DNA from: Ferruginibacter sp.
GTDB lineage: Bacteria; Bacteroidota; Bacteroidia; Chitinophagales; Chitinophagaceae
Direction of reading: 5' to 3'
DNA: 64,000 nucleotides
Assembly (NCBI GenBank): GCA_016786725.1
Contig: JAEUVU010000014.1
Coordinates: 1-64,000, forward strand
Positions 51,086 to 58,955 of the stretch are shown here, one piece after another; the stretch's first letter is position 1, and each line of letters begins with the position of its first letter. The position numbers were made by a program, and so were the translations under genes. Below the pieces are notes generated by a model, which saw only the letters and a list, made by a program, of their open reading frames with translations, ran no database searches and was not told the DNA's origin.

Positions 51086-51322
51086 TTACCCGGTCTTTTT
51101 GGGATTTAAGCTATCCGGTAGACTTATTTCCTGCTTTCTACGATCTTCACGATCATTTATTCTTTGAAGAGGACGGGGGCGAATTCTGACCAGGGGCCTG
51201 AGAACACGGATAGGCTGCTGTCTTAGAACAGGCCTAACAGGCCTGTGGGGGATATTTCTTTGAGCATTTGCGGCAAAAGACAATTGACTTAAAATAAGCA
51301 GGCAGATCAGTGTTTTCATCAT
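51086..51322 (-). CDS. Small secreted Arg/Pro-rich protein of unknown function
   Basis: This 78-residue protein starts with a signal peptide (MMKTLICLLILSQLSFAANAQ). The mature part is very rich in arginine and proline (PHRPVRPVLRQQPIRVLRPL) and ends in a charged segment. No domain is recognised. The composition recalls proline-rich cationic peptides, but this is only a likeness. It lies upstream of the pseudouridine synthase pair on the same strand, with a gap of 89 bases. Confidence 0.6.
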   Translation of the reverse strand: MMKTLICLLILSQLSFAANAQRNIPHRPVRPVLRQQPIRVLRPLVRIRPRPLQRINDREDRRKQEISLPDSLNPKKTG

Positions 51323-51387
51323 AGTGCACTATTTATATATACGCTTTTGATTCAGCAAAGCGTGATAGGTTTAATTATTGTGTAAAT

Positions 51388-51419
51388 AAAAAAGCCATTC
51401 CTTTGGGGAATAGCTTTTG
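51388..51419. terminator. Terminator downstream of the Spy-like gene
   Basis: AAAAGC.ATTCC pairs with GGGAAT.GCTTTT around a short loop. On the minus strand it follows the Spy-like gene by about 20 bases. Confidence 0.7.
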
Positions 51420-51438
51420 CTGGATTTATGGGACTTCA

Positions 51439-52065
51439 CTATTTAATAGCTTTCGACCTGTCGCCACGATTTTTTTTGAATTCTTCTCTTTTTTTCAACT
51501 GCTCAGGCGTGAATATTTTTTTATGTTGTTCTTTCGCTTCCGCTTTTAAAGCCATCATTTGTTCTTTCTTCTGCTCCCTGCTTAATGATTCATTGCTTTT
51601 GATCTTCTGTGCTTTTGCCATGGTTGCAGCACGCTGTGCTTTTAATTTCGTAACCTGGTCATCGGTAAGGCTGAGGTTGTTTTTCATTTTATCCAAACGC
51701 TTTGCATAATGCTCTTCATGTTTGGCTTTACGTTCAGCTTTTAACTGTACCAGTTTTGCCTTTTGATCGGCGGTTAACAAGCCGTCCATCTTCGCTTTTC
51801 TTTCTTTCAGCATGGCAGCCTTCCTGTCACGTTGTTCTTTTACGGTAATGTTTTCCTGCTTGTTCAGGTCCTTCATTTTCTTGCGAAAATCTTCATTGAT
51901 TGCTTTAGCCTGTTTTTTCTGGTCTTCAGAAAAATTAAGTTGCTTAGCCATCATTGTATGACCATGTTTACGATGATGATGGCCTTTTTTGCCCATCTTG
52001 TTCTGTGCACTTGCTGTTGCTGTAAAAGCAAAAATGGCAATCAGGGGAATTAATAATTTTTTCAT
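51439..52065 (-). CDS. Secreted Spy/CpxP-like protein
   Basis: This 208-residue protein has a signal peptide (MKKLLIPLIAIFAFTATASA) and a histidine-rich start to the mature part (GHHHRKHGH). It is otherwise highly charged helix with LTxxQ-like motifs: LNFSEDQKKQ, LLTADQKAKL, LSLTDDQVTKL and FTPEQLKKR. These motifs mark the Spy/CpxP group of periplasmic chaperones and metal or envelope stress proteins. The histidine cluster could bind metal ions, which is inferred. It is transcribed alone on the minus strand. Confidence 0.8.
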   Translation of the reverse strand: MKKLLIPLIAIFAFTATASAQNKMGKKGHHHRKHGHTMMAKQLNFSEDQKKQAKAINEDFRKKMKDLNKQENITVKEQRDRKAAMLKERKAKMDGLLTADQKAKLVQLKAERKAKHEEHYAKRLDKMKNNLSLTDDQVTKLKAQRAATMAKAQKIKSNESLSREQKKEQMMALKAEAKEQHKKIFTPEQLKKREEFKKNRGDRSKAIK

Positions 52066-52138
52066 GTCTATTTGTTTAAATGTTTACATATAGACGCAAG
52101 GGATACAACAAAGTTTAATGTTGAATGTTAAAGAAAAT

Positions 52139-53179
52139 CTAAGCCTTATTGGCCAATTGCCCGCAGGCAGCATCAATATCTTTTCCACGGCTGCGGCGCA
52201 GGCGAACATTCACCCGGTGTTTGGCAAGATAGTCAGTGAACTGTTGGGTAGTATCTTCATCCGATTTTAAGAAAGGGATAGTTTCAACCGGGTTAAATTC
52301 AATTACATTTATTAAGTGTGTTGGTATCCTGCGATAAATTTTTACAAGTTCTTCTGCATCTTGTAAACTGTCGTTCACGCCTTGTAACAAAACGTATTCA
52401 AGGGTGATATCATTTTTGGTTTGCTCGTAAAAATAATTGAGCGCTTCTACCAATGCATCAATATTATTACTCTCATTAATGGCCATGATGGTGTTGCGCT
52501 TTTCATCGTTGGCAGCATGTAAAGAAAGTGCCAGGTTGAACCTTACTTTGTCATCTCCCAATTGCCTGATCATTTTTGCAACACCTGCGGTGGAAACCGT
52601 AATTCTTTTCGGGCTCATGGCCATGCTGTCGCTGGCTGTAATGCGCTCAATAGATTTTAAAACATTGTTGTAATTCAATAAAGGTTCACCCATACCCATG
52701 TAAACAATATTGGTAAGGCCGGTGCCATATTGTTTCAGGCTTTGTTCGTTTAAAATGGCTACCTGGTCGTAAATTTCATCAAAATGCAGGTTGCGCTTGC
52801 GGTCCATTAAACCGGTAGCACAAAATTTGCAGGCAAGGCTGCAGCCTATTTGTGATGATACACAGGCTGTATTCCTTTTTTCTGTCGGGATGATCACGCC
52901 TTCCATCAAATGCCCGTCATAGGTTTTAAACCTTGACTTTAAAGTACCATCACTGCTTTGCTGTGTCATGTCAACCGTCATGGTATTAAATTCAAAATCT
53001 TCGGCCAGTTTTTTACGTAGCTCAAGTGATAAATTGCTCATCTCATCAAAACTGCGGGCATTTTTCTTCCAAAGCCACTCGTATGTTTGTATGGCACGAA
53101 ATTTTTTATCGCCGATTGATTCAAAATATTCTTTTAGCTCAACAAGGCTTAAGCTGCGTATGTTTTTTACTGCCGTCAT
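52139..53179 (-). CDS. rlmN: 23S rRNA (adenine(2503)-C(2))-methyltransferase
   Basis: This 346-residue radical SAM enzyme methylates A2503 of 23S rRNA, and in studied species A37 of some tRNAs. The 4Fe-4S ligands are Cys113, Cys117 and Cys120 in GCSLACKFCATG. NIVYMGMGEPLLNY, RITVSTAGV and the C-terminal RRSRGKDIDAACGQLA, with the second catalytic cysteine, are all present. The length is normal. On the minus strand TACCTTTG (53191-53184) lies 4 bases from the ATG, so the transcript is probably leaderless or nearly so. Confidence 0.97.
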   Translation of the reverse strand: MTAVKNIRSLSLVELKEYFESIGDKKFRAIQTYEWLWKKNARSFDEMSNLSLELRKKLAEDFEFNTMTVDMTQQSSDGTLKSRFKTYDGHLMEGVIIPTEKRNTACVSSQIGCSLACKFCATGLMDRKRNLHFDEIYDQVAILNEQSLKQYGTGLTNIVYMGMGEPLLNYNNVLKSIERITASDSMAMSPKRITVSTAGVAKMIRQLGDDKVRFNLALSLHAANDEKRNTIMAINESNNIDALVEALNYFYEQTKNDITLEYVLLQGVNDSLQDAEELVKIYRRIPTHLINVIEFNPVETIPFLKSDEDTTQQFTDYLAKHRVNVRLRRSRGKDIDAACGQLANKA

Positions 53180-53183
53180 GCCG

Positions 53184-53191
53184 CAAAGGTA
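53184..53191 (-). promoter_or_regulatory. Candidate -7 element for rlmN (near-leaderless)
   Basis: TACCTTTG on the minus strand fits TAnnTTTG exactly and ends 4 bases before the ATG codon, so transcription would begin at or next to the start codon. No clear -33 box is seen. Confidence 0.45.
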
Positions 53192-53280
53192 CTGCCACAG
53201 CCGCTATTTTCCAGTAAGAATGTGCATTTCGTCAAGTGGTAACAGGCATTTGGCGACAAATTTGTAGTTTTCGGTAAAAT

Positions 53281-54396
53281 ATGTTTATGATGTACAGGAA
53301 TATTTTTTTGATGTTCATCTTTTTCGTTCTTTTATGTTCTGGTAGCAAATGTAGTTCTACAGTACAATCAAATGGGAGCAATGAAGCTTCCGCAGATTCT
53401 GTAAAAACTATTTTAAAAGGGCTGAATTATCCCTGGGAAATTTTATGGGGAAAAGATGACTATATCTGGATGACAGAGCGTGAAGGAAAGATCAGCAAAG
53501 TTGACCCAGTGACAGGGAAGATAATTTTTTCAGCATCCATTGCTGAAGTTGAAAGCCGCAATGAGGGCGGAATGCTGGGCATGGTGCAGCATCCTGATTT
53601 TTTAACCAATGGTTTGTTTTATGTGGTGTATAATTATGAGAGCAGCAACGGTTACCGGGAAAAAATGGTGCAGATGAAATTTGAGAACGGCAGCATCAAG
53701 CCTGGAAAAACATTGATAGAAAATATTCCTGCTTCCAGCATCCACAATGGCAGCAGGCTTTGGATTGACAATGATAAAATTTTTATGACAACCGGCGATG
53801 CAGCCAATCAACCCAATGCACAACGTACCACATCGTTTTCAGGAAAAGTTTTGCGGTTTAATTTAGATGGCAGCATTCCGGCTGATAACCCTTTTCCAGG
53901 TTCTGTAGTCTGGAGTTATGGACACAGAAACCAGCAGGGGCTGGTGGTTGCAAACGGTATTATGTATGCCAGCGAGCATGGGCCCAATGAAGAAGACGAA
54001 ATAAATATTGTTGAAAAGAAACGCAATTACGGCTGGCCAGCTGTGAATGGCCCCTGCGATGAAAACGGGGAGAAAACTTTTTGTGATGCCAACAATGTAA
54101 AAGAACCAATCTGGAGCAGTGGCAATAATACGCTTGCAGTTTGTGGTATGGACTATTACAGCAGCAACCTGATACCTGCCTGGAATAACAGTTTACTGAT
54201 GTGTACTTTAAAAGATGCCAGCCTGCGGGTGCTTACTTTAAGTAAGGATGGGCTTTCGGTTACCAGCCCAAAAACTTTTTTTAAGAACCGCTTTGGCAGG
54301 CTCAGGGATATTTGTATTTCTCCTGCCGGGAAGGTTTACATATGCACCAGCAACGGGGGTAATGAAGACCTGTTAGTAGAGATTTCTAAACCATAA
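53281..54396 (+). CDS. PQQ-dependent sugar dehydrogenase (glucose/sorbosone dehydrogenase family)
   Basis: This 371-residue protein starts with a hydrophobic export signal (residues 1-22); a lipid-attachment cysteine (VLLC) is possible but not clear. The remainder is a six-bladed propeller of the soluble glucose/sorbosone dehydrogenase type. Visible motifs are LNYPWEILWGKDDYIWMTER, GGMLGMVQHPDF, GHRNQQGLV and EHGPNEEDEIN, the last two around the PQQ and calcium site. Such enzymes oxidise sugars or related alcohols outside the cytoplasm. No PQQ synthesis gene is in the window. It is divergent from rlmN. Confidence 0.9.
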   Translation: MFMMYRNIFLMFIFFVLLCSGSKCSSTVQSNGSNEASADSVKTILKGLNYPWEILWGKDDYIWMTEREGKISKVDPVTGKIIFSASIAEVESRNEGGMLGMVQHPDFLTNGLFYVVYNYESSNGYREKMVQMKFENGSIKPGKTLIENIPASSIHNGSRLWIDNDKIFMTTGDAANQPNAQRTTSFSGKVLRFNLDGSIPADNPFPGSVVWSYGHRNQQGLVVANGIMYASEHGPNEEDEINIVEKKRNYGWPAVNGPCDENGEKTFCDANNVKEPIWSSGNNTLAVCGMDYYSSNLIPAWNNSLLMCTLKDASLRVLTLSKDGLSVTSPKTFFKNRFGRLRDICISPAGKVYICTSNGGNEDLLVEISKP

Positions 54397-54399
54397 CTA

Positions 54400-54470
54400 T
54401 ATCTTTGCTGTTTATAATTTGGTGAATGAGGCTATTCAGTACAAGAGTGCGACGCCTGTGAAGTTGATCA
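54400..54470 (+). promoter_or_regulatory. Candidate -7 element for the thiolase and shared short repeat
   Basis: TATCTTTG at 54400-54407 fits TAnnTTTG, about 95 bases before the thiolase start, without a clear -33 box. Downstream, GTACAAGAGTGCGACGCC (54439-54456) is the same word as at about 12251, outside any gene. Confidence 0.4.
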
Positions 54471-54502
54471 AGGCTCCGGCGTTGGGCTCATAAAAAAATT
54501 AA

Positions 54503-55696
54503 ATGGAAACAGTTTATGTAATTGACGCAGTAAGAACAGCCATTGGAAAATATGGCGGCTCATTGAGTGGCGTAAGGCCCGATGATCTGCTGGCGCATGT
54601 GATCAGTGTTTTGGTAAAACGTAACCCAAACATAGATGTGAATGCCATTGAAGATGTGGTTGCCGGTGCTGCCAACCAGAGCGGCGAAGACAACCGCAAT
54701 GTGGCCCGTATGGCGGCATTGCTGGCAGGTTTGCCACCATCAGTTGCAGGCAATACGGTGAATCGTTTATGTGCCAGCGGACTGCAGGCCATTATGGATT
54801 GTGCCAGGGCAATTGCCTGCGGCGATGGCGACCTGATGATTGCCTGCGGTGTGGAGAGTATGAGCAGGGCTCCGTTTGTAATGCCTAAAAGCACCAGCGC
54901 ATTTGCCCGTGAACCACAAATTGCAGATACTACATTGGGTTGGCGTTTTGTAAACAAGCGCCTTGCCGAAATGTATTACCCTTATACCATGGGCGAAACT
55001 GCAGAGAATGTTGCCAGGCGCTGGAACATAAGCCGGCATGCGCAGGATGAATTTGCATTTGCCAGTCAGCAGAAATACGAAAAGGCACTTGCCGAAAATA
55101 AATGGCAGTACGAAATAACCCCGATACAGGTTCAGATAGGTAAAGATGTTTTTGATTTTGAGAAAGACGAACATCCAAGACTTTCCGGCCTGGATAAACT
55201 GACACTATTAAAACCTGCTTTTGCAAAAGACGGAACCGTAACTGCTGGCAACAGCAGCGGAATTAATGATGGAGCTGCGGCTATGTTGCTTGCAGGCGAA
55301 ACTACAGTAAAAAAATATGGATTGCAGCCGATAGCTAAAATTAAAAGTATGGCTGTTGCGGGTGTTGACCCTGGTATTATGGGTATTGGCCCGGTGCCGG
55401 CAACTAAAAAGGCCCTGGAAAGAGCGGCTCTGCAGGTTGCCGATCTTGACCTGATAGAACTAAACGAAGCTTTTGCCTCTCAATCCATTGCCTGCATACA
55501 TGATCTGGGGCTTGACCTGGAAAAAGTAAATGTAAATGGCGGCGCTATTGCGTTAGGTCATCCATTGGGTTGCAGCGGGGTGAGAATTTCTACTACTTTA
55601 TTACACGAAATGAAAAGGCGTAAAGCTAAATATGGCCTGGCTACCATGTGTATTGGTGTAGGGCAGGGTTCGGCGATTATTTATGAAGGGATATAA
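54503..55696 (+). CDS. Acetyl-CoA C-acyltransferase, 3-oxoadipyl-CoA thiolase-like
   Basis: This 397-residue thiolase has the nucleophile Cys90 in NRLCASGLQAI, the GHPLGCSGVR loop and the CIGVGQG motif with the second catalytic cysteine. The stretch MSRAPFVMPKS and the WRFVNKRL segment resemble the PcaF/PaaJ branch, which cleaves 3-oxoadipyl-CoA to succinyl-CoA and acetyl-CoA. Beta-oxidation thiolases are similar, so the substrate is uncertain. No other aromatic degradation gene is nearby. It is convergent with hisS. Confidence 0.93.
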   Translation: METVYVIDAVRTAIGKYGGSLSGVRPDDLLAHVISVLVKRNPNIDVNAIEDVVAGAANQSGEDNRNVARMAALLAGLPPSVAGNTVNRLCASGLQAIMDCARAIACGDGDLMIACGVESMSRAPFVMPKSTSAFAREPQIADTTLGWRFVNKRLAEMYYPYTMGETAENVARRWNISRHAQDEFAFASQQKYEKALAENKWQYEITPIQVQIGKDVFDFEKDEHPRLSGLDKLTLLKPAFAKDGTVTAGNSSGINDGAAAMLLAGETTVKKYGLQPIAKIKSMAVAGVDPGIMGIGPVPATKKALERAALQVADLDLIELNEAFASQSIACIHDLGLDLEKVNVNGGAIALGHPLGCSGVRISTTLLHEMKRRKAKYGLATMCIGVGQGSAIIYEGI

Positions 55697-55784
55697 GTCA
55701 AAATTCAGAATTAAAAAATCAAAATATACAGTTAAATAATTCAGTCAGTTTTTGGCTTTTGATTTTTGACTTTTTAATTTTTAA
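55695..55784. repeat. AT-rich palindrome, GTCAAAATTC family, copy 1
   Basis: AGTCAAAATTCAGAATTAAAAAATC and its approximate complement (TTTTGATTTTTGACTTTTTAATTTTTA) fill the gap between the thiolase and hisS and run into the last codons of hisS. Similar elements lie at 63115-63177 and 63690-63776. Confidence 0.7.
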
Positions 55785-57141
55785 GATAGTCAACCAGTTT
55801 TTCCAGGGAAACAATTTCCTGCTGACCGGTTGCTAAATTTTTAACAGCACAATTTTTTTCTTCCATTTCTTTACTGCCGATGATTATTACAAAAGGAATG
55901 TTTTTCTTTTCGGCATAAGTAAATTGTTTGTTGATCTTGCTTGCTTCATGGTAAAGCTCACAGGAAATACCATTGCTGCGTAATTGCTGCATGATGCCAA
56001 AAGCAAAACGGCTTTCAGCTTCTCCCATATTAAAGAATAAGGCTTTTGTACTTACCTGTACACCTGAAGGGAAAAGGTTTAACTCTTCCATTACATCATA
56101 AATTCTATCCACTCCAAATGAAATACCTACACCAGGTATATCAGGCACCCCAAATAATCCAGTAAGATCGTCATACCGGCCTCCGCCACCGATGCTGCCC
56201 ATTTTTACTTCTGCCGGCGCCTTTACTTCAAAAATAATCCCTGTGTAATAGTTCAGTCCTCTTGCCAAAGTAAAATCAATATCAATATTGGTATTTTTCG
56301 ATTGTTGAAAAACAAATTCCACTTCTTCAATTCCCTTTTTCCCAATTTCACTTGAGCCGATAAGTGATTTGATTTGTATAAGTTTTTCTTCGTTGCTTCC
56401 TGTTATGTTCAAATAATTTTCAATGATGATTATTTGTTCATTGCTCAATCCACGCTGCTGTAATTCTTCTTTCACTTTTTCAAGCCCGATCTTATCTAAC
56501 TTGTCAATAGCCACAGTAATGTCCGTCATCTTATCAGTACCACCACACAATTCTGCCAATGCAACCAATATCTTGCGACTGTTAATTTTTAATTCGTAAT
56601 TTTTAATTCCTAATTGAACAAAAACTTCGTGATAGATATTTGCCAGTTCAACTTCATTAAGTAACGAAAGGCTGCCAACCACATCCGCATCGCATTGCGT
56701 AAACTCCCTGTAGCGGCCCTTTTGCGGCCTGTCGGCACGCCATACCGGTTGTATCTGGTAACGGCGGAATGGAAAAGTAAGTTTGCCATGATTCATCGCC
56801 ACATAACGGGCAAAAGGAATGGTAAGGTCGTATTTTAATGCCCGTTCGGTAATGTCGCTGCTGCTTTTTCCTTCCAATACTTTTTCAAACCCAGCCCTTG
56901 CTTTTTCAATTTTATTTTCGTGATCTAACCCGTTGTTTAAAATCTTAAAAATCAGTTTATCTCCTTCCTCACCATATTTCCCCATCAGGGTTTCCAAATT
57001 CTCCATCGCCGGTGTTTCCAGCGGCTGAAAACTGTACAGCTCAAATACATTCCTGATCGTAGAAAAAATATAGTTCCGTTTTCTTACAACCTCTGCTGAA
57101 AAATCCCTGGTGCCCTGCGGTATAGATGGTTTGGTGCTCAT
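55774..57141 (-). CDS. hisS: Histidyl-tRNA synthetase
   Basis: This 455-residue class II synthetase charges tRNA-His. It begins with SIPQGTRDF and includes motif 2 (VWRADRPQKGRYREFTQCDADV), LARGLNYYTGIIFE and GGRYDDLTGLFG, the histidine-specific segments. The C-terminal anticodon-binding domain follows. The length is near the family mean. At about residues 185-195 the sequence IKNYELKINSRKIL is encoded by DNA that matches a common AT-rich intergenic word (GAATTAAAAATTACGAATTA), although the protein motif is also normal for HisRS. It lies 13 bases downstream of the phosphatase gene's stop. Confidence 0.96.
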   Translation of the reverse strand: MSTKPSIPQGTRDFSAEVVRKRNYIFSTIRNVFELYSFQPLETPAMENLETLMGKYGEEGDKLIFKILNNGLDHENKIEKARAGFEKVLEGKSSSDITERALKYDLTIPFARYVAMNHGKLTFPFRRYQIQPVWRADRPQKGRYREFTQCDADVVGSLSLLNEVELANIYHEVFVQLGIKNYELKINSRKILVALAELCGGTDKMTDITVAIDKLDKIGLEKVKEELQQRGLSNEQIIIIENYLNITGSNEEKLIQIKSLIGSSEIGKKGIEEVEFVFQQSKNTNIDIDFTLARGLNYYTGIIFEVKAPAEVKMGSIGGGGRYDDLTGLFGVPDIPGVGISFGVDRIYDVMEELNLFPSGVQVSTKALFFNMGEAESRFAFGIMQQLRSNGISCELYHEASKINKQFTYAEKKNIPFVIIIGSKEMEEKNCAVKNLATGQQEIVSLEKLVDYLKN

Positions 57142-57154
57142 GAATAGCCTGTTC

Positions 57155-57613
57155 TTATTTTGTATATTTTTTTATGATGCTGTCGCAATTATTATTAATG
57201 ATCTCAAAAACTTCATGGTAACCTTCTTCGCCTCCATACCAGGGATCAGGTACATCCCTTTCTTCTCCGGGAAGAGATTCATCCAAAAACAAACTTACTT
57301 TATTTGTATCGAAATCAGTTTTAGCGATCCGTTTCATATCGTCTATCACATCTGCAGCCATAGCATAAATAATATCATATTCCCCAAAGTCGGCACCAGT
57401 AAATTTTCTGCTTCTTTGTTCACAAATATCAATGCCATTCAATTTTGCCACTTTAATACTCAAATGATGCGGTGGCTCTCCTGTATGATAACCGTTTGTT
57501 CCTGCGCTATCTACCTGCCAGTTCAATCCAGCTTTTAACGCTTTATTCTGTAAAATTCCTTCGGCTAACGGGCTGCGGCAGATATTACCGAGGCACACCA
57601 TTAAAATCTTCAT
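57155..57613 (-). CDS. Low molecular weight protein-tyrosine phosphatase
   Basis: This 152-residue enzyme has the C-X5-R phosphate loop at the start: MKILMVCLGNICRSP (Cys7 and Arg13). The general acid aspartate is in VPDPWYGG. It should dephosphorylate tyrosine residues, with possible roles in exopolysaccharide control. The ATG at 57613 was chosen because it begins the family sequence; the longer frame to 57676 reads through a palindrome. The promoter lies 5 bases upstream of this ATG. It is followed by hisS in the same direction. Confidence 0.95.
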   Translation of the reverse strand: MKILMVCLGNICRSPLAEGILQNKALKAGLNWQVDSAGTNGYHTGEPPHHLSIKVAKLNGIDICEQRSRKFTGADFGEYDIIYAMAADVIDDMKRIAKTDFDTNKVSLFLDESLPGEERDVPDPWYGGEEGYHEVFEIINNNCDSIIKKYTK

Positions 57614-57617
57614 AGGG

Positions 57618-57648
57618 CAAAGATAATTCGCAGTGGGCAGTTTGCAAA
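57618..57648 (-). promoter_or_regulatory. Promoter of the phosphatase gene (near-leaderless)
   Basis: On the minus strand TTTG (57648-57645) and TATCTTTG (57625-57618) are 19 bases apart, a full consensus match. The -7 box ends 4 bases before the ATG at 57613, so the transcript would start at or within a few bases of the start codon. Confidence 0.7.
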
Positions 57649-57667
57649 TTACAGGCTGCCCACTGCG
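57629..57667. repeat. Palindrome with 12-bp perfect arms
   Basis: CGCAGTGGGCAG (57629-57640) pairs with CTGCCCACTGCG (57656-57667). Its loop holds the -33 box of the phosphatase promoter. The adjoining AACTGGCAACTG word resembles repeats at 62466-62520. Confidence 0.7.
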
Positions 57668-57782
57668 AACTGGCAACTGTTGAAAGCCTGCTGCTTTATG
57701 GAATCTGTAAGTTATCTCATCTTAATTGCAGAACACGGCGCCGGTTTTGAACTTAAATTATTCACTTCAAAACCAAACAGAC

Positions 57783-58616
57783 ATGAACAGGAATACAATA
57801 CTGAAAAGCGATGTCCTCGACATCATTTTCGAAAAACGCAACAAATCGTATGGTGCTTACACTTTGCGTAAATTTTATCCCAACCGTTTGAAACTGGCAT
57901 TAGGATTTGTTTTCCTTGCTGCTATTGCTTTTTCAGCTTTTGCTTTTGTGCCAAAAAAAGACAATAAGGTGTCGGCAAAGCCATATACATTTAAAGAAAT
58001 AGAAATAAAAAAAGTGCAGGATAAACCTAAAGAGCCTGAAAAGAAAAAGGAGATGGTAAAAGCTGAGAAGAAAACTGAAATTAAAGCAGTGCCTGTTAAC
58101 CAGGTAAAACTTACAAGCAATGTTAAAATTGTTGCAAAGGGTGAGAAAGCAGATTCAATAAGAATAATTAAACCAACAGATGAAATTGGTTCGACAAACA
58201 TTTCTATTGCAACACCCGGCCAGGTTTTTGTTGAACCTGTAAAGCCTGTTGGTGAAAGCGGTGGCGGTGGCCAAACGGATCTTCCTGAAATTGATAAAAT
58301 TTCGCCGATGGAAGGGGATGCTGTGGAGGTATTACCATCTTATCCTGGCGGCATGGATGCACTGAGAAAGTTTTTGCAAAAGAACCTGCAGACTCCTGAC
58401 GAACTGCAAAGCGGTGAAACAGTAAGTGTCAGGGTGAAATTTGTAGTTGATTACACAGGCAAATTAAAAAGCTTTGAAACGGTAAGGAATGATGCATATA
58501 ATGCAGAAGTGGTAAGGGTATTGAAGAAAATGCCAGAATGGATACCCGGCAAAACCAAAGGTGAAAATGTATCAGTATATTATGTTATACCGGTAAAGTT
58601 TGAAAGCACAGATTGA
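57783..58616 (+). CDS. tonB: Energy transducer TonB
   Basis: This 277-residue protein has the Bacteroidota TonB layout. A short cytoplasmic start (DVLDIIFEKRNKSYGAYTLRKFYP) is followed by one membrane helix (about 36-52, LALGFVFLAAIAFSAFAF). A lysine-, glutamate- and proline-rich periplasmic stretch comes next, and a C-terminal TonB domain (SYPGGMDALRKFLQKNLQ, VSVRVKFVVDYTGKLKSFE, MPEWIPGKTKGENVSVYYVIPVKF). It transmits proton-motive force to outer membrane receptors. The ATG at 57783 fits better than an upstream one at 57726. It heads a plus-strand group with the next three genes. Confidence 0.93.
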   Translation: MNRNTILKSDVLDIIFEKRNKSYGAYTLRKFYPNRLKLALGFVFLAAIAFSAFAFVPKKDNKVSAKPYTFKEIEIKKVQDKPKEPEKKKEMVKAEKKTEIKAVPVNQVKLTSNVKIVAKGEKADSIRIIKPTDEIGSTNISIATPGQVFVEPVKPVGESGGGGQTDLPEIDKISPMEGDAVEVLPSYPGGMDALRKFLQKNLQTPDELQSGETVSVRVKFVVDYTGKLKSFETVRNDAYNAEVVRVLKKMPEWIPGKTKGENVSVYYVIPVKFESTD

Positions 58617-58694
58617 TCATTATAATGGCCGGTTTAAATAATTATTTCAGTATTTTCACCGCCCGTAAATAACGCAAATATTAATATTTATACA

Positions 58695-58955
58695 ATGGCA
58701 CTTGAAGAATTTGAAAGAGAAGAACCGAATGAACGTGATAAGGGTTATCAACGCATGCGTAGCATTATGGATTACGGGATGGGTATATTGTGGGCAGCTA
58801 TGGGCGTGTTCTTCATTTTTATAAAGCACTTTAATGCAGATCTTGCGGCAAAGTACGATGATATAACGTTTAAGATATTCGGTTCAATATGTATTCTTTA
58901 TGGCCTTTTCAGGATTTACAGGGGGTACAGGAAAAACTATTTCAGGGACAGATGA
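58695..58955 (+). CDS. Small two-helix membrane protein of unknown function
   Basis: This 86-residue protein has a charged start and two hydrophobic segments (about 28-45, MGILWAAMGVFFIFIKHF, and 60-77, FKIFGSICILYGLFRIYRG). No domain is recognised. Its stop overlaps the start of the PstS-like gene (ATGA at 58952-58955), which indicates translational coupling. Its position between tonB and a substrate-binding lipoprotein suggests a small envelope partner. Confidence 0.75.
   Translation: MALEEFEREEPNERDKGYQRMRSIMDYGMGILWAAMGVFFIFIKHFNADLAAKYDDITFKIFGSICILYGLFRIYRGYRKNYFRDR

Noticed and set aside
57614..57676. N-terminal extension of the phosphatase
   Set aside because: It reads through a perfect palindrome and the promoter; the family sequence begins at ATG 57613.
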